DNA of 64,000 nt from Echinicola salinicaeni (GCF_014280965.1 NZ_JACODZ010000003.1:469629-533628), one strand, 5' to 3'. Counted from the stretch's first letter, positions 17,880 to 27,426 are shown. Numbers and translations are program-made. Notes: generated by a model not told the origin, from the letters alone.

Positions 17880-19652
17880 TTGAGTCTAGACAAGGAAAAT
17901 GTAAGAAGCGGAGATATCATTGATACCCAGGTGCTCCGTAAGTTATATACGTTTGTATCGCCATATAGGGGGAGATTTTTCTTTTTGATCTTCTTGACCG
18001 TTGCATTGGCTGCTTTGGCACCGACCAGGCCTCTTTTTATTCAAAAAGCCATAGATGACTATGTGGCATATGGTGATAAAGAAGGCTTAATATTTATCAT
18101 TGTGATTTTGGTAGGCTTGTTGGTCTTGCAGGCGGTGGTGCAATTTGCCCATACCTATCTTTCAGGATGGCTGGGCCAGGTGATTATCAAGGATATTAGG
18201 ATTGGGCTTTATAAGCATTTGTTAAAAATGCGTTTGAAGTTTTTTGACAATACTCCTATTGGTCGACTGGTGACCAGAAATATTTCTGATATAGAAACAC
18301 TTTCCAATGTGTTTAGTGAAGGCCTTGCGGCCATAATCGGTGACCTCTTGCAGTTATTTACTATTCTTGGTGTAATGTTCTGGTTAGACTGGAAGTTGAC
18401 CCTGGTAAGTTTAAGTACTTTGCCCTTGCTGATCATATCTACCTATGTGTTTAAGGAAAAGGTGAAGGTGGCTTTTAATGAAGTGAGAAATGCTGTTTCC
18501 AATCTGAATTCATTTCTTCAGGAACATATTACGGGAATGAATATAGTGCAGATTTTCAACCGTGAGAATGAAGAATACAGGAAGTTTAAGGAAATCAATA
18601 CAGAGCACAAAAAGGCCCATGTTAAATCGGTATTGTATTATGCCATTTATTATCCAGTAGCTGAGATTATCCAGGCAGTGGGAATAGGTTTGGTCGTTTG
18701 GTATGGGGCTACCGGTGTTTTCGGCTTGGATCTTAAGGTGGGGGTGTTGATTTCATTTATCATGTTCCTGCAATTGTTTTTTAGACCTATTAGAATGCTG
18801 GCCGATCGATTTAATACCTTACAGATGGGGGTAGTGAGCGCCTCGAGGATCTTTAAGTTATTGGAAAGTGATGAGCATATTCCAAATGAAGGGAAGTTGG
18901 TTCCAGAAAAGATCAAGGGCAATATTGAATTGGACAAGGTCTGGTTTGCCTATAATGATGAGGAGTGGGTGCTTAAGGATATCAACTTTAAGGTAAAACA
19001 TGGTGAGACCGTTGCCCTTGTTGGAGCCACGGGTGCGGGTAAATCCTCCATAATTAATCTGATCAGTCGTTTTTATGATATCAATAAAGGAAATATTAAA
19101 GTCGACGGGACAGATATTAAAGCATTTGAATTGGGAGTGCTAAGAAAGCATATAGGCGTGGTATTGCAGGATGTATTCCTGTTTTCTGATACCATTTACT
19201 ATAATATCACTTTGGGCAATGAGGATATTACCCGGGAACAAGTCATGGAGGCTGCTGAGTTGGTTGGGGCCCGAAAATTTATTGAGCGTTTACCTGGGGG
19301 CTTGGATTATAATGTCATGGAACGTGGTGCTACCCTTTCTGTAGGGCAAAGGCAATTGATCTCATTTGTTCGTGCCATGGTATACAATCCTGAGATCATT
19401 ATTTTGGATGAAGCCACCTCATCTGTGGATACAGAAACCGAAGAACTAATCCAAAATGCGATAGATAAGATGATGAAAGGTAGGACCTCCATCGTTATAG
19501 CCCATAGACTTTCGACCATCCAAAAGGCAAATAATATCATTGTGTTGCATAAGGGGGAAATCAAAGAAATGGGTACCCACGAGTCACTGCTTGAAAAAGA
19601 GGGGTACTATGCCCAGTTACATCAGATGCAATTAAAATCCATGGTGAGCTAA
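17880..19652 (+). CDS. ABC exporter half with non-canonical LSVGQ signature
   Basis: This 590-residue half-transporter has six membrane helices in residues 30-320 and an ATPase domain. Walker A is GATGAGKSS (382-390) and Walker B has Asp510/Glu511. The signature is LSVGQ (486-490) instead of LSGGQ, followed by RQLISFVRAM. Such changed signatures are known from the partner subunit of heterodimeric exporters such as BmrCD and TM287/288. The protein at 41026 shows the complementary defect. The start is TTG 17880, 16 bases after truA. The substrate is unknown. Confidence 0.87.
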   Translation: MSLDKENVRSGDIIDTQVLRKLYTFVSPYRGRFFFLIFLTVALAALAPTRPLFIQKAIDDYVAYGDKEGLIFIIVILVGLLVLQAVVQFAHTYLSGWLGQVIIKDIRIGLYKHLLKMRLKFFDNTPIGRLVTRNISDIETLSNVFSEGLAAIIGDLLQLFTILGVMFWLDWKLTLVSLSTLPLLIISTYVFKEKVKVAFNEVRNAVSNLNSFLQEHITGMNIVQIFNRENEEYRKFKEINTEHKKAHVKSVLYYAIYYPVAEIIQAVGIGLVVWYGATGVFGLDLKVGVLISFIMFLQLFFRPIRMLADRFNTLQMGVVSASRIFKLLESDEHIPNEGKLVPEKIKGNIELDKVWFAYNDEEWVLKDINFKVKHGETVALVGATGAGKSSIINLISRFYDINKGNIKVDGTDIKAFELGVLRKHIGVVLQDVFLFSDTIYYNITLGNEDITREQVMEAAELVGARKFIERLPGGLDYNVMERGATLSVGQRQLISFVRAMVYNPEIIILDEATSSVDTETEELIQNAIDKMMKGRTSIVIAHRLSTIQKANNIIVLHKGEIKEMGTHESLLEKEGYYAQLHQMQLKSMVS

Positions 19653-19732
19653 AATATGGAGGCCTATTGATCAGTTATTGCTTAATAGGGATTAATTTTG
19701 CACCGTTTGAATTAAAATACACTTACACTATT

Positions 19733-20314
19733 ATGAAAAGATTATTGCTATTGTTCATCTTTAGCTTGCCTGTCATGGCCTTTGCTCAAGAACAATCTAT
19801 CGGTTTGAGGTTGGGAGAGCCTTTAAGTATTACTTACAAAACTTTTATTGAAGAAAAAATTTCCCTGGAAGCGATGATTGGTAGGGGAAGTTCCAATAGT
19901 TCATCCTATTACAGAAGGGTATTTGATAATAACAAGCCTGCTCCAGGATCATTTTATGTTAACCACAGCTCAGGAGGAGGCCTTTCCTTAAATGGCCGTG
20001 TGGCCTATCATGAGGATGTTACTTCAGAGTTTGATATAACTGAAGGCAAACTATTGGCTTATGGTGGTGCTGGACTCCAACTGAGAAGCATGTCTGTTGA
20101 ATATGCTTATTATGAAACACCAGACGCCAGTATCCTTAGGTATGAAAATAGAAATAATGTGGATTTTGGTCCTGAAGTGTTTGGTGGAGGAGAATATTAT
20201 TTAGAAGAATTGCCGATTACCGTATTTGCTGAAATAGGTTTGATGATGGAAATTGTAGACAGGCCTGGTCATATCAAGTTGCAGGGCGGTTTGGGTGTCA
20301 GGTACCTTTTTTAG
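19733..20314 (+). CDS. Exported protein of unknown function, barrel-like
   Basis: This protein of 193 residues starts with a signal peptide (MKRLLLLFIFSLPVMAFAQEQ) at ATG 19733; further upstream in-frame starts would bury it. The mature part resembles small outer membrane beta-barrels (ISLEAMIGRGSS, GGGLSLNGRVAYHED, LLAYGGAGLQLRSM, IKLQGGLGVRYLF) and ends in Phe, as barrels often do. It is probably a surface or porin-like protein of unknown role. Confidence 0.6.
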   Translation: MKRLLLLFIFSLPVMAFAQEQSIGLRLGEPLSITYKTFIEEKISLEAMIGRGSSNSSSYYRRVFDNNKPAPGSFYVNHSSGGGLSLNGRVAYHEDVTSEFDITEGKLLAYGGAGLQLRSMSVEYAYYETPDASILRYENRNNVDFGPEVFGGGEYYLEELPITVFAEIGLMMEIVDRPGHIKLQGGLGVRYLF

Positions 20315-20389
20315 GAGTAAAGATTAGAAGAGAAAAGAATAAAGTTTAAGTCCCTGCGATTGGTGACCTTATAAATTAATGATTCAATT

Positions 20390-20908
20390 ATGAAAAAGGC
20401 GGCGATTATCGTGGCGATAGTAGGTTTGCTTGGGCTTGGAGCCTTTGCCTATCTGGGTGGTTTTGAGGCAATACCGATAGAGAGCAAATCATTGGGTGAA
20501 TTCAAATTATATGGTTTGACCTATAGGGGAACCCCGCAAGATGAAGGCCTCAAGAAAACTTTTGAGCAAGTAGAAAGCCTCAAGGAAGCTAATCCCGAGG
20601 CGGTAATGCATACCATTTATTATGTAGAGCCAGCAGGGAAATTGGATACCATGAAAGTGTTTGTGGGCTTAGATCGCTTGGATGATCAGCTTGGAAAGGA
20701 TTGGGAGGAAAAAACTATTCAAGCAGCACAAGCATTAGTTGCAGACCTTAAGGTGAATAAACTGGTGATGCCAAGACCCGAGACGGTCAAGGATGAGTTG
20801 AGGGGATTTGCCGCTGATAATGGATGGGAGCTTCAAGGCCTGTTTATTGATAGGCTATTAACAGAAGATCATGTCCAGGTAATAGCCCCATTAAGAAAAG
20901 CTGACTAA
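20390..20908 (+). CDS. Membrane-anchored protein, possibly GyrI-like
   Basis: This 172-residue protein has one N-terminal membrane segment (about residues 3-24). A soluble domain follows with FKLYGLTYRGTPQDEGLKKTFEQVES and MHTIYYVEPAGKLDTMKVFVGLD. The pattern loosely resembles GyrI/SOUL-like ligand-binding domains, which bind small molecules. I recognise this only weakly. It is flanked by other small envelope proteins in the same direction. Confidence 0.6.
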   Translation: MKKAAIIVAIVGLLGLGAFAYLGGFEAIPIESKSLGEFKLYGLTYRGTPQDEGLKKTFEQVESLKEANPEAVMHTIYYVEPAGKLDTMKVFVGLDRLDDQLGKDWEEKTIQAAQALVADLKVNKLVMPRPETVKDELRGFAADNGWELQGLFIDRLLTEDHVQVIAPLRKAD

Positions 20909-21033
20909 AGAATACAATAAAACTGGTACGGTTTTAGTTATTGTTAAAATGTTGGGGCATTTTGGATATTTGGAAAATTATCCTTCCTTTGGGTCCTGAT
21001 AGGAATTGATTAGAAGTGTAAACTATCTCAACT

Positions 21034-21546
21034 ATGAAAAGATTATTGTTAGTATTGTTTGTAGCTTCAGCCATGATTTTTCAAGGCTGTGAAGGGCCAG
21101 AAGGACCTCAAGGACCTCCGGGTGTGGATGGAGGATTGATTGTTGGAGAGGCATTTGAGATGACGATTGATTTCAATGACGAGAATGCTTTTGCTGAATT
21201 ATTTGAATTTACAGAGCCTTTAGTGGATGGTGATGCATTGCTGATTTATATGGAAGAGGCTTCTCCAGTTTATGAAGATAGTTTTGCCTGGAGATTGCTT
21301 CCTCAGACTTTCTATTTCAATGAGGGGATTTTAGTGTATAACTTTGATTATACCCCGGTTGATTTCAGCGTCTTTATGGATGGAGCAATTGATTTCACAC
21401 AGTTGGATCCTTACTGGACAGATGGTTTGACCTTTAGAGGAGTGATCATTCCTGCTGATTTGGTAGATGCTAGAATGGATTTCTCGGATTTTGAGGCGAC
21501 AATGAAGCACTTTGGGATTACCGAAGAAGACTTTCAAAAGAAATAA
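21034..21546 (+). CDS. Lipoprotein with short collagen-like segment
   Basis: This 170-residue protein has a lipoprotein signal peptide with lipobox FQGC at Cys19. The cysteine is followed directly by a short Gly-X-Y run, GPEGPQGPPGVDGG. The remaining domain of about 130 residues is acidic and aromatic and without a family I recognise. Short collagen-like stretches right after the lipid anchor recur in Bacteroidota lipoproteins and may act as a spacer. A terminator follows at 21566. Confidence 0.7.
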   Translation: MKRLLLVLFVASAMIFQGCEGPEGPQGPPGVDGGLIVGEAFEMTIDFNDENAFAELFEFTEPLVDGDALLIYMEEASPVYEDSFAWRLLPQTFYFNEGILVYNFDYTPVDFSVFMDGAIDFTQLDPYWTDGLTFRGVIIPADLVDARMDFSDFEATMKHFGITEEDFQKK

Positions 21547-21565
21547 TATCAAATAAAGGAACCTT

Positions 21566-21603
21566 AAAGCCGTTGAGATAAAGATCTTAACGGCTTTTTT
21601 TAT
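21566..21603 (+). terminator. Rho-independent terminator
   Basis: AAAGCCGTTGAGAT pairs with GATCTTAACGGCTTT around a short loop and is followed by a T run. It ends the lipoprotein transcript and separates it from hemE. Confidence 0.85.
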
Positions 21604-21654
21604 TTCTGTCCATCCAATTGCCAAAAAGGGTTCGTATTATTTCTTTTCATCAAC

Positions 21655-21662
21655 TATCTTTG
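21655..21662 (+). promoter_or_regulatory. -7 box of hemE promoter, probable leaderless start
   Basis: TATCTTTG lies only 4 bases before the hemE ATG (21667). If used, transcription would begin at or inside the start codon. Confidence 0.5.
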
Positions 21663-21666
21663 TGCC

Positions 21667-22716
21667 ATGCAATTTAAAAATGACTTGTTATTAAGGGCTG
21701 CCCGCGGGGAGCAAGTAGAAAGAACGCCAGTTTGGTTGATGAGGCAGGCTGGGAGGATTTTGCCGGAATACCGTGAAGTGAGAAGTAGTGTAAGTGGCTT
21801 TATTGAATTAGCTCAGACACCAGATTTGGCTGCTGAAGTGACCATTCAGCCTGTGGATTTGCTAGGGGTGGATGCGGCCATTATTTTTTCGGACATTTTG
21901 GTGATCCCAGAAGCAATGGGCTTGCCTTATGAGATGATTGAAAAACGCGGTCCTAAATTCCCTGATACGGTTTCTTCTGCTGCTGATTTGAAAAAGCTTC
22001 GGATTGCAGATGGTGTGGATGACCTTAGTTATGTTATAGAAGCGATTAAGATCACCAAGAAGGCCTTGAATGGTCGAGTGCCATTGATTGGATTTGCAGG
22101 TGCGCCGTGGACGATTTTCGCTTATATGGTAGAAGGTTCGGGCAGTAAGACTTTTTCTAAGTCTAGGGCCATGCTCTATCAAGATCCAGATTTGGCTGAA
22201 ACGCTTTTGGATATGATCACCAAGTCGACCATCAATTATCTTAAGGCGCAGATTGCTGCCGGTGCTGATATAGTTCAAGTATTTGATAGCTGGGCAGGGA
22301 TCCTTCCTCCAGATCATTATCAGAAATATTCCTTGAAATATATTTCGGCCATATGTGATGCCATTACCGAGGTTCCTGTGACAGTATTTGCAAAGGGTGC
22401 TTTCTTTGCTCGTGAAGAAATGGCCAAGTTGAACTGTGAGACTATCGGACTCGATTGGAATATGGGGATTGAAGAGTCAAGGAGATTAATTGGTCCAGGT
22501 AAAACACTACAGGGTAATTTAGATCCTGCTGCACTATATGGTTCGGCTGATGAAGTAGAGGCGGCCACCAAGAGGATGTTGGACCAGTTTGGGACAGGAA
22601 GGCATATTGCCAATTTGGGCCATGGTGTTTATCCAGATATAGACCCTGAGAAAGTTAAGGTGTTCATCAACACCGTGAAGGAATACAGTACCCAAATGAG
22701 AGCAGAAAAGGTCTAA
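21667..22716 (+). CDS. hemE: Uroporphyrinogen III decarboxylase
   Basis: HemE removes four carboxyl groups from uroporphyrinogen III to give coproporphyrinogen III in haem synthesis. The 349-residue protein has the N-terminal signature [18 protein letters not shown], with the invariant Arg residues. The second signature [16 protein letters not shown] and the C-terminal [14 protein letters not shown] are also present. Length is normal. It is transcribed alone, with a terminator before and after. Confidence 0.97.
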   Translation: MQFKNDLLLRAARGEQVERTPVWLMRQAGRILPEYREVRSSVSGFIELAQTPDLAAEVTIQPVDLLGVDAAIIFSDILVIPEAMGLPYEMIEKRGPKFPDTVSSAADLKKLRIADGVDDLSYVIEAIKITKKALNGRVPLIGFAGAPWTIFAYMVEGSGSKTFSKSRAMLYQDPDLAETLLDMITKSTINYLKAQIAAGADIVQVFDSWAGILPPDHYQKYSLKYISAICDAITEVPVTVFAKGAFFAREEMAKLNCETIGLDWNMGIEESRRLIGPGKTLQGNLDPAALYGSADEVEAATKRMLDQFGTGRHIANLGHGVYPDIDPEKVKVFINTVKEYSTQMRAEKV

Positions 22717-22740
22717 GAAATTTAGAAAAACATAATATTT

Positions 22741-22775
22741 AAAGCCTTCGCCTGTTTGGTGGAGGCTTTTTTATT
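22741..22775 (+). terminator. Terminator of hemE
   Basis: AAAGCCTTCGCC and GGTGGAGGCTTTT form a hairpin with mismatches, followed by a T run. It overlaps the stop region of the convergent MOSC gene. Confidence 0.75.
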
Positions 22776-23565
22776 TGACAATTAGCTCATCGCCCACCTT
22801 GACTGTTCCGTTTTTTAAGGAAATAAGGTTTTGTCCAAACAGTACCTTATTGTTTTTGCGCCTATAGGCAGATAAGGTCTTTAGCGGTTCTTTCCCTTTA
22901 AGGCCAGTGTTTTGATCTACAGTGGTCAATACGCATCTGGCGCATGGTTTCGTGATCTTAAAACTACAATCTCCAATTTGAATATTCGACCAATCATCTT
23001 CTTGGAAAGCTTTACCGCCGCTGAATACCAGGTTAGGCCTGAACCGTTCCATAGGAACAGGATTTTCCAATCTTGAGTTTAGGTCATCTAAGGAACCTTG
23101 TCCGATTAAAAGATAAGGCATTGCATCTGCAAAGCTGACAGTTTCATTGTCGACCGAATATTTTTCTTCTATTGGCCGAAAGCTGTCCTCAGGCATAAAG
23201 ATAAGTTGGCAGTTAATATTTAAGACCTCAGAAAACCATTGGTTGGCCTTTGTGCTGACAATTTGGCCCAAAAGGCTATCGCCCCAGACCTGAACTTGGA
23301 TAAAATCGTCTGTTTCTGGAGTAAAAGGGATGTTAATGTATTGGTCTTGTTTGGTCTTATGAAAAACCTTTAATCCATTTTCTTGTAAATCGACTTGTAA
23401 TAAAGCCATGTGGTGCAGGCTACGTTGGCTGAGAAAAGTGCCCTGTTCATCTACCAACATCCATCTACGATCCCATTTAAAGCCTTTGGTTAGGACTTCG
23501 GATTCCTGTAATCTAATTCCTCCCAATGACTTAATGGGGTAAATATAAATGTCTTGGATCTTCAT
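22771..23565 (-). CDS. MOSC domain protein
   Basis: This 264-residue protein has an N-terminal MOSC beta-barrel domain (MKIQDIYIYPIKSLGGIRLQ) and a C-terminal MOSC domain containing the conserved cysteine motif KPCARCVLTTVD. Such proteins use the cysteine in molybdenum cofactor sulfur transfer or in reduction of N-hydroxylated compounds (YcbX, mARC). No ferredoxin domain is present, unlike YcbX of E. coli. The gene stands alone, convergent with hemE. Confidence 0.88.
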   Translation of the reverse strand: MKIQDIYIYPIKSLGGIRLQESEVLTKGFKWDRRWMLVDEQGTFLSQRSLHHMALLQVDLQENGLKVFHKTKQDQYINIPFTPETDDFIQVQVWGDSLLGQIVSTKANQWFSEVLNINCQLIFMPEDSFRPIEEKYSVDNETVSFADAMPYLLIGQGSLDDLNSRLENPVPMERFRPNLVFSGGKAFQEDDWSNIQIGDCSFKITKPCARCVLTTVDQNTGLKGKEPLKTLSAYRRKNNKVLFGQNLISLKNGTVKVGDELIVK

Positions 23566-23597
23566 AAGTGGCTTTTGCCAACTAAGTTAGATGATAA

Positions 23598-23837
23598 TCA
23601 GAAAAAACAGTAAAATAAATGTCCTATTTGTTTTTCCTTTCTTGGGGAAATGGAAGGGTGAAATATTTGTTCCAAGGGTTGTTTTAATTTATCTATTGAA
23701 GGAATAGAGTCGGTTTGGCTCAAATTGCTGGGTGTTTCGGATTCCTTTTCACTATCAGATAGGATCAAGGATACTATCAAGCCTATTAAAAAGACAATTG
23801 CCCATCTTATCCGTTCTCTATTTTTCGAAGTTTCCAT
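23598..23837 (-). CDS. Small hypothetical protein with one membrane helix
   Basis: This possible 79-residue protein has charged N-terminal residues, one hydrophobic segment (about 13-28, AIVFLIGLIVSLIL) and a polar tail. No family is recognised and no ribosome-binding site is visible. An open frame on the opposite strand overlaps it. It lies just upstream of the MOSC gene on the same strand. Confidence 0.35.
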   Translation of the reverse strand: METSKNRERIRWAIVFLIGLIVSLILSDSEKESETPSNLSQTDSIPSIDKLKQPLEQIFHPSISPRKEKQIGHLFYCFF

Positions 23838-24254
23838 CGGTCAAGTTTTTATTAAGGAGATAGTATATCATTTGTCAAGTTTTAAAAGTGTCAATGATAT
23901 TGATTCGTGCTCTTTTCTAAAGCTTTCACTTTATAGATGCCAATAAGTATCAAATGGTTGCACCAAGTACCTTAATAAAACAGAAAAATAATAATAAATG
24001 TGACTAACAGGGGAATTTAAGTGATGGATATTGGTTTATAATTCTGTCTAGAAAAAGTAGGGTTGACAAAATAACATTCCAATGTCTCCTGTTCATGGGT
24101 GGCTTGACAGATTTTTATACCGAAATCTAAGTTGTTTGTCATGTTTGCTGACAATCTGACACAGAAAATTAAGAATTAGCGCTTGGCACATGACTTGTTA
24201 AATATGTTTTCGAGTAATCATATAGAAAACAGCAATAAAGAAATATAAAAAGTT
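23838..24254. other. Long regulatory region upstream of dnaK
   Basis: These 417 bases hold no gene I can support. They contain a TTGTCA-N7-TGACAA palindrome (24136-24154), an AGATTT-N8-AAATCT repeat (about 24110-24128) and a sigma-54-like promoter (24183-24199). The length and the repeats suggest regulated dnaK transcription. Confidence 0.5.
24183..24199 (+). promoter_or_regulatory. Sigma-54-like (-24/-12) promoter of dnaK
   Basis: TTGGCAC-ATGAC-TTGTT matches the sigma-54 consensus YTGGCAC-N5-TTGCW except for T instead of C in the -12 part. The predicted start lies near 24211, giving a leader of about 45 bases before the dnaK ATG. Whether this genome has rpoN cannot be seen here. Confidence 0.45.
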
Positions 24255-26186
24255 ATGGGAAAAATTATCGGTATAGACTTGGGAACCACTAACTCTTGCG
24301 TTGCCGTAATGGAAGGTAACGAACCAGTGGTAATCCAGAACAGTGAGGGAAGAAGAACAACCCCTTCTATTGTTGCATTTTTGGACAATGGAAACGGAGA
24401 AAGAAAAGTGGGAGATCCCGCCAAGAGGCAGGCTATCACCAACCCAGCAAACACCATTTCTTCAGTGAAAAGGTTTATGGGTAAAAAATTCTCTGAGGTT
24501 TCTGATGAGAAAAAGCATGCTTCATATAAAGTAGAAAAAGGTTCTAATGATACTGTAGCTATAAAAATTGGAGACAGATCTTATACTCCTCAAGAGCTTT
24601 CAGCTATGATTCTTCAAAAAATGAAGTCTACCGCTGAGGATTTCTTGGGACAGGAAGTAACTGAAGCAGTAATTACTGTTCCGGCTTACTTTAACGATGC
24701 TGAGCGTCATGCCACAAAAGAAGCTGGCCAGATTGCAGGTTTGGATGTGAAAAGAATCATCAATGAGCCTACTGCAGCTGCCCTAGCCTATGGTATGGAC
24801 AAGAAAGACAGAGATATGAAAATCGCTGTGTATGACCTTGGTGGTGGTACCTTTGATATCTCTATTCTTGAGCTTGGAGATGGTGTGTTTGAAGTAAAAT
24901 CTACCAACGGTGATGTTCACTTGGGTGGGGATGACTTTGACCAAGTAATCATCAACTGGTTAGCGGATGAATTCAAAGCTGAGGAAGACATTGACTTGAA
25001 GCAAGACCCAATGGCCCTTCAAAGATTGAAGGAAGCTGCTGAGAAAGCTAAGATTGAACTTTCAAGTTCTTCATCTACAGAAATCAACCTGCCATATATC
25101 ACAGCTACGCAAACTGGTCCTAAGCACTTGGTAAGGAATCTTTCTAGATCTAAGTTTGAGCAATTATCTGAAGACTTGGTGAAAAGATCTATGGAGCCTT
25201 GTAAGAAGGCCTTGTCAGATGCAGGAATGTCTGCTTCTGAAATTGACGAAGTGATCTTGGTAGGTGGTTCTACAAGAATCCCTAAAATTCAGGAAGAAGT
25301 AGAGAAGTTCTTCGGTAAAAAGCCATCTAAAGGCGTTAACCCTGATGAGGTAGTGGCGATTGGTGCTGCCATCCAAGGTGGTGTATTGACCGGTGAAGTG
25401 AAAGATGTATTGTTACTTGATGTGACTCCGCTTTCTTTGGGTATCGAGACAATGGGTGGTGTATTCACCAAATTGATCGAAGCCAACACTACCATTCCAT
25501 CTAAGAAGTCTGAGACCTTCTCAACTGCTGCTGACAATCAACCTGCAGTAGATATCCATGTGCTTCAAGGTGAAAGACCTTTGGCAAAGGATAACAGAAG
25601 TATCGGTAGGTTCCAGTTGAGCGATATTCCGCCAGCGCCAAGAGGAGTGCCTCAAATCGAAGTAACTTTCGATATTGATGCGAATGGTATCCTTCATGTG
25701 TCTGCCAAAGACAAAGGAACTGGTAAAGAGCAGAAAATTAAGATTGAAGCTTCTTCCGGTCTTTCTGATGAGGAAATCGAAAGAATGAAAAAAGAAGCTG
25801 AGGCCAATGCAGCTTCTGATAAAGAGGAAAAAGAAAAAATTGAAAAGCTTAACCAAGCTGACAGTTTGATCTTCCAGACTGAAAAGCAATTGAAGGAGTT
25901 TGGAGATAAGCTTTCCGATGGAAACAAAACCAATATTAATGGTGCTTTGGAGAAATTGAAAACAGCTCACCAAGCTCAGGATTTGGAAGCGATCACTCCA
26001 GCTATTGAAGAGTTAAATAAAGCTTGGGAAGCAGCTTCTACAGAAATGTACAATGCTACTCAAGGAGCAGGTGCTGAAGGTGCTGCTGGAGCAGGTGCCG
26101 GAGCTAGTGCAGACGGTGGTGCGGAAGCAGGAGACAGTGTTTCTGATGTAGATTATGAAGAAGTAAACGAAGAAGACAAGAAATAA
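24255..26186 (+). CDS. dnaK: Molecular chaperone DnaK (Hsp70)
   Basis: DnaK is the ATP-dependent Hsp70 chaperone of the cytosol. The 643-residue protein has the N-terminal ATPase signature [35 protein letters not shown] and [11 protein letters not shown]. The substrate-binding domain follows, with the usual linker [20 protein letters not shown]. The C-terminus is a Gly/Ala-rich tail ending [13 protein letters not shown]. Length is normal. grpE and dnaJ are not adjacent. A sigma-54-like promoter lies upstream and a hairpin terminator downstream. Confidence 0.98.
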   Translation: MGKIIGIDLGTTNSCVAVMEGNEPVVIQNSEGRRTTPSIVAFLDNGNGERKVGDPAKRQAITNPANTISSVKRFMGKKFSEVSDEKKHASYKVEKGSNDTVAIKIGDRSYTPQELSAMILQKMKSTAEDFLGQEVTEAVITVPAYFNDAERHATKEAGQIAGLDVKRIINEPTAAALAYGMDKKDRDMKIAVYDLGGGTFDISILELGDGVFEVKSTNGDVHLGGDDFDQVIINWLADEFKAEEDIDLKQDPMALQRLKEAAEKAKIELSSSSSTEINLPYITATQTGPKHLVRNLSRSKFEQLSEDLVKRSMEPCKKALSDAGMSASEIDEVILVGGSTRIPKIQEEVEKFFGKKPSKGVNPDEVVAIGAAIQGGVLTGEVKDVLLLDVTPLSLGIETMGGVFTKLIEANTTIPSKKSETFSTAADNQPAVDIHVLQGERPLAKDNRSIGRFQLSDIPPAPRGVPQIEVTFDIDANGILHVSAKDKGTGKEQKIKIEASSGLSDEEIERMKKEAEANAASDKEEKEKIEKLNQADSLIFQTEKQLKEFGDKLSDGNKTNINGALEKLKTAHQAQDLEAITPAIEELNKAWEAASTEMYNATQGAGAEGAAGAGAGASADGGAEAGDSVSDVDYEEVNEEDKK

Positions 26187-26208
26187 TTTTCTTCGGGATC
26201 AAGTATAA

Positions 26209-26248
26209 AGAAAAGCATCTCGATTTTTTTTCGAGGTGCTTTTTGTTT
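26209..26248 (+). terminator. Terminator of dnaK
   Basis: AAAAGCATCTCGA and TCGAGGTGCTTTTT form a stem with a T-rich loop and a trailing T run, between dnaK and the GroES-like gene. Confidence 0.8.
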
Positions 26249-26278
26249 TTAAAAGTAATTGACAAAAGCTTAGGAGTT

Positions 26279-26653
26279 ATGCGCATAACTGAAGATAATA
26301 AGTTGAAAAAACTGGTAGTTGTGGGAGATCGAGTGCTGATCAAGCTCAAAAAGGCCGGGGAAAAAACTTCTAGTGGGCTTTATTTGCCACCAGGTGTAAA
26401 AGAAAAGGAACAGGTACAGCAAGGTTATATTATCAAGACCGGTCCTGGTTATCCTATTCCAATGCATGTAGAGGAGGATGAGCCTTGGAAGGAAAAAGAG
26501 GAGAATATTCGATATATTCCTTTGCAGGCGAAAGAAGGTGATTTGGCTATTTTTTTATTGAATGGCGCGCATGAGGTGATTTATGAGGAAGAGAAGTTTT
26601 ATATCGTATCCCAAAATGCTATACTGATGTTGGAAAGAGAAGAGGAGCTTTAA
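26279..26653 (+). CDS. GroES-like co-chaperonin family protein
   Basis: This protein of 124 residues has a Cpn10 fold pattern: VVVGDRVLIKLKKAGEKTSSGLYLPPGVKEKEQVQQGYIIKTGPG. It ends with YIVSQNAILMLEREEEL. It is longer than standard GroES (about 95 residues) because of an insert in the middle (PMHVEEDEPWKEKEEN). It is not beside groEL, so it is probably an accessory GroES-like protein common in Bacteroidota. ATG 26279 is chosen because the conserved part begins there and TAGGAG lies just upstream. Confidence 0.8.
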   Translation: MRITEDNKLKKLVVVGDRVLIKLKKAGEKTSSGLYLPPGVKEKEQVQQGYIIKTGPGYPIPMHVEEDEPWKEKEENIRYIPLQAKEGDLAIFLLNGAHEVIYEEEKFYIVSQNAILMLEREEEL

Positions 26654-26668
26654 AAGCTCCTTTTTTAT
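26643..26668. terminator. Bidirectional terminator between GroES-like gene and glpR
   Basis: GGAGCTTT and AAAGCTCC pair around a single base, then TTTTTT follows. The hairpin includes the stop codon of the GroES-like gene and lies just beyond the end of the leftward glpR. Confidence 0.7.
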
Positions 26669-27426
26669 ACTATGGTGACAGTGATGCCTTTTTCTTCTAA
26701 CTTTTTAATGAAGTGACTTGGCGTGCCTTTATCGGTAATCACTTCATCGATGTCTTCTATATCACATATTTTCCCAAACCCCTTTCTTTCAAATTTACTG
26801 GAATCTGCCAATACGATGGTTTTTTGGACGGACTTGATCATTTGTGCGTTTAGATGGGCTTCCATCATATTGGAAGTGCTGAGCCCATGGTCCATGCTGA
26901 TGCCGTCTGCTCCTAGGAAAAGCTTGCTGCAGGAAAACTGTTTCATCATGTTCTCCGCATAATATCCAACGACAGAGGAACTACTTTTTCTTACAACTCC
27001 ACCCAATTGGACCACTTCTACTTCTGGAAGGTCAATTAATGACATGGTGACGTTCATGGCAGCTGTAAGCACGGTCAAGCGTAGGTTTTTAGGGATGACC
27101 TGGGCAAAGGCAACAACAGTGGTTCCAGACCCGATGATGATGGCATCATCTTGAAGTATCATTTCTGCTGCTTTTTGGGCTATTCGTTTCTTTTCGTCAA
27201 CTTTTTCAAGCTGTTTTTCATTTACAGACCGATCGTTTACATATGGAGGTACCGGAGTAGCGCTTCCATGGGTCCGATAGAGCAGTCCTTTGTCTTCAAG
27301 GATTTTGAGGTCTTTTCGTACAGTTACCATGGTGACCTTCATGCTTTTACTCAGCTCGGATACACTTACATACCCTTCTTGGTCCAATTTTTCCAATATT
27401 AACTTATGTCTTTCTGCTATCGTCAT
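26665..27426 (-). CDS. glpR: DeoR/GlpR-family transcription regulator
   Basis: This 253-residue repressor has an N-terminal DeoR helix-turn-helix (residues 5-57, RHKLILEKLDQEGYVSVSELSKSMKVTMVTVRKDLKILEDKGLLYRTHG; two pieces of the family signature). A sugar-phosphate sensor domain follows (IGSGTTVVAFAQ, FLGADGISMDHGLST). It is divergent to glpD-glpK-glpF, so it most likely controls glycerol use and responds to glycerol-3-phosphate. This role is inferred from position. Candidate operator repeats lie in the shared region. Confidence 0.88.
   Translation of the reverse strand: MTIAERHKLILEKLDQEGYVSVSELSKSMKVTMVTVRKDLKILEDKGLLYRTHGSATPVPPYVNDRSVNEKQLEKVDEKKRIAQKAAEMILQDDAIIIGSGTTVVAFAQVIPKNLRLTVLTAAMNVTMSLIDLPEVEVVQLGGVVRKSSSSVVGYYAENMMKQFSCSKLFLGADGISMDHGLSTSNMMEAHLNAQMIKSVQKTIVLADSSKFERKGFGKICDIEDIDEVITDKGTPSHFIKKLEEKGITVTIV

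Noticed and set aside
23725..23946. A 73-codon rightward frame opposite the small membrane protein gene
   Set aside because: Composition is not protein-like, it runs into the dnaK regulatory region, and the opposite frame with a membrane helix is the better candidate.
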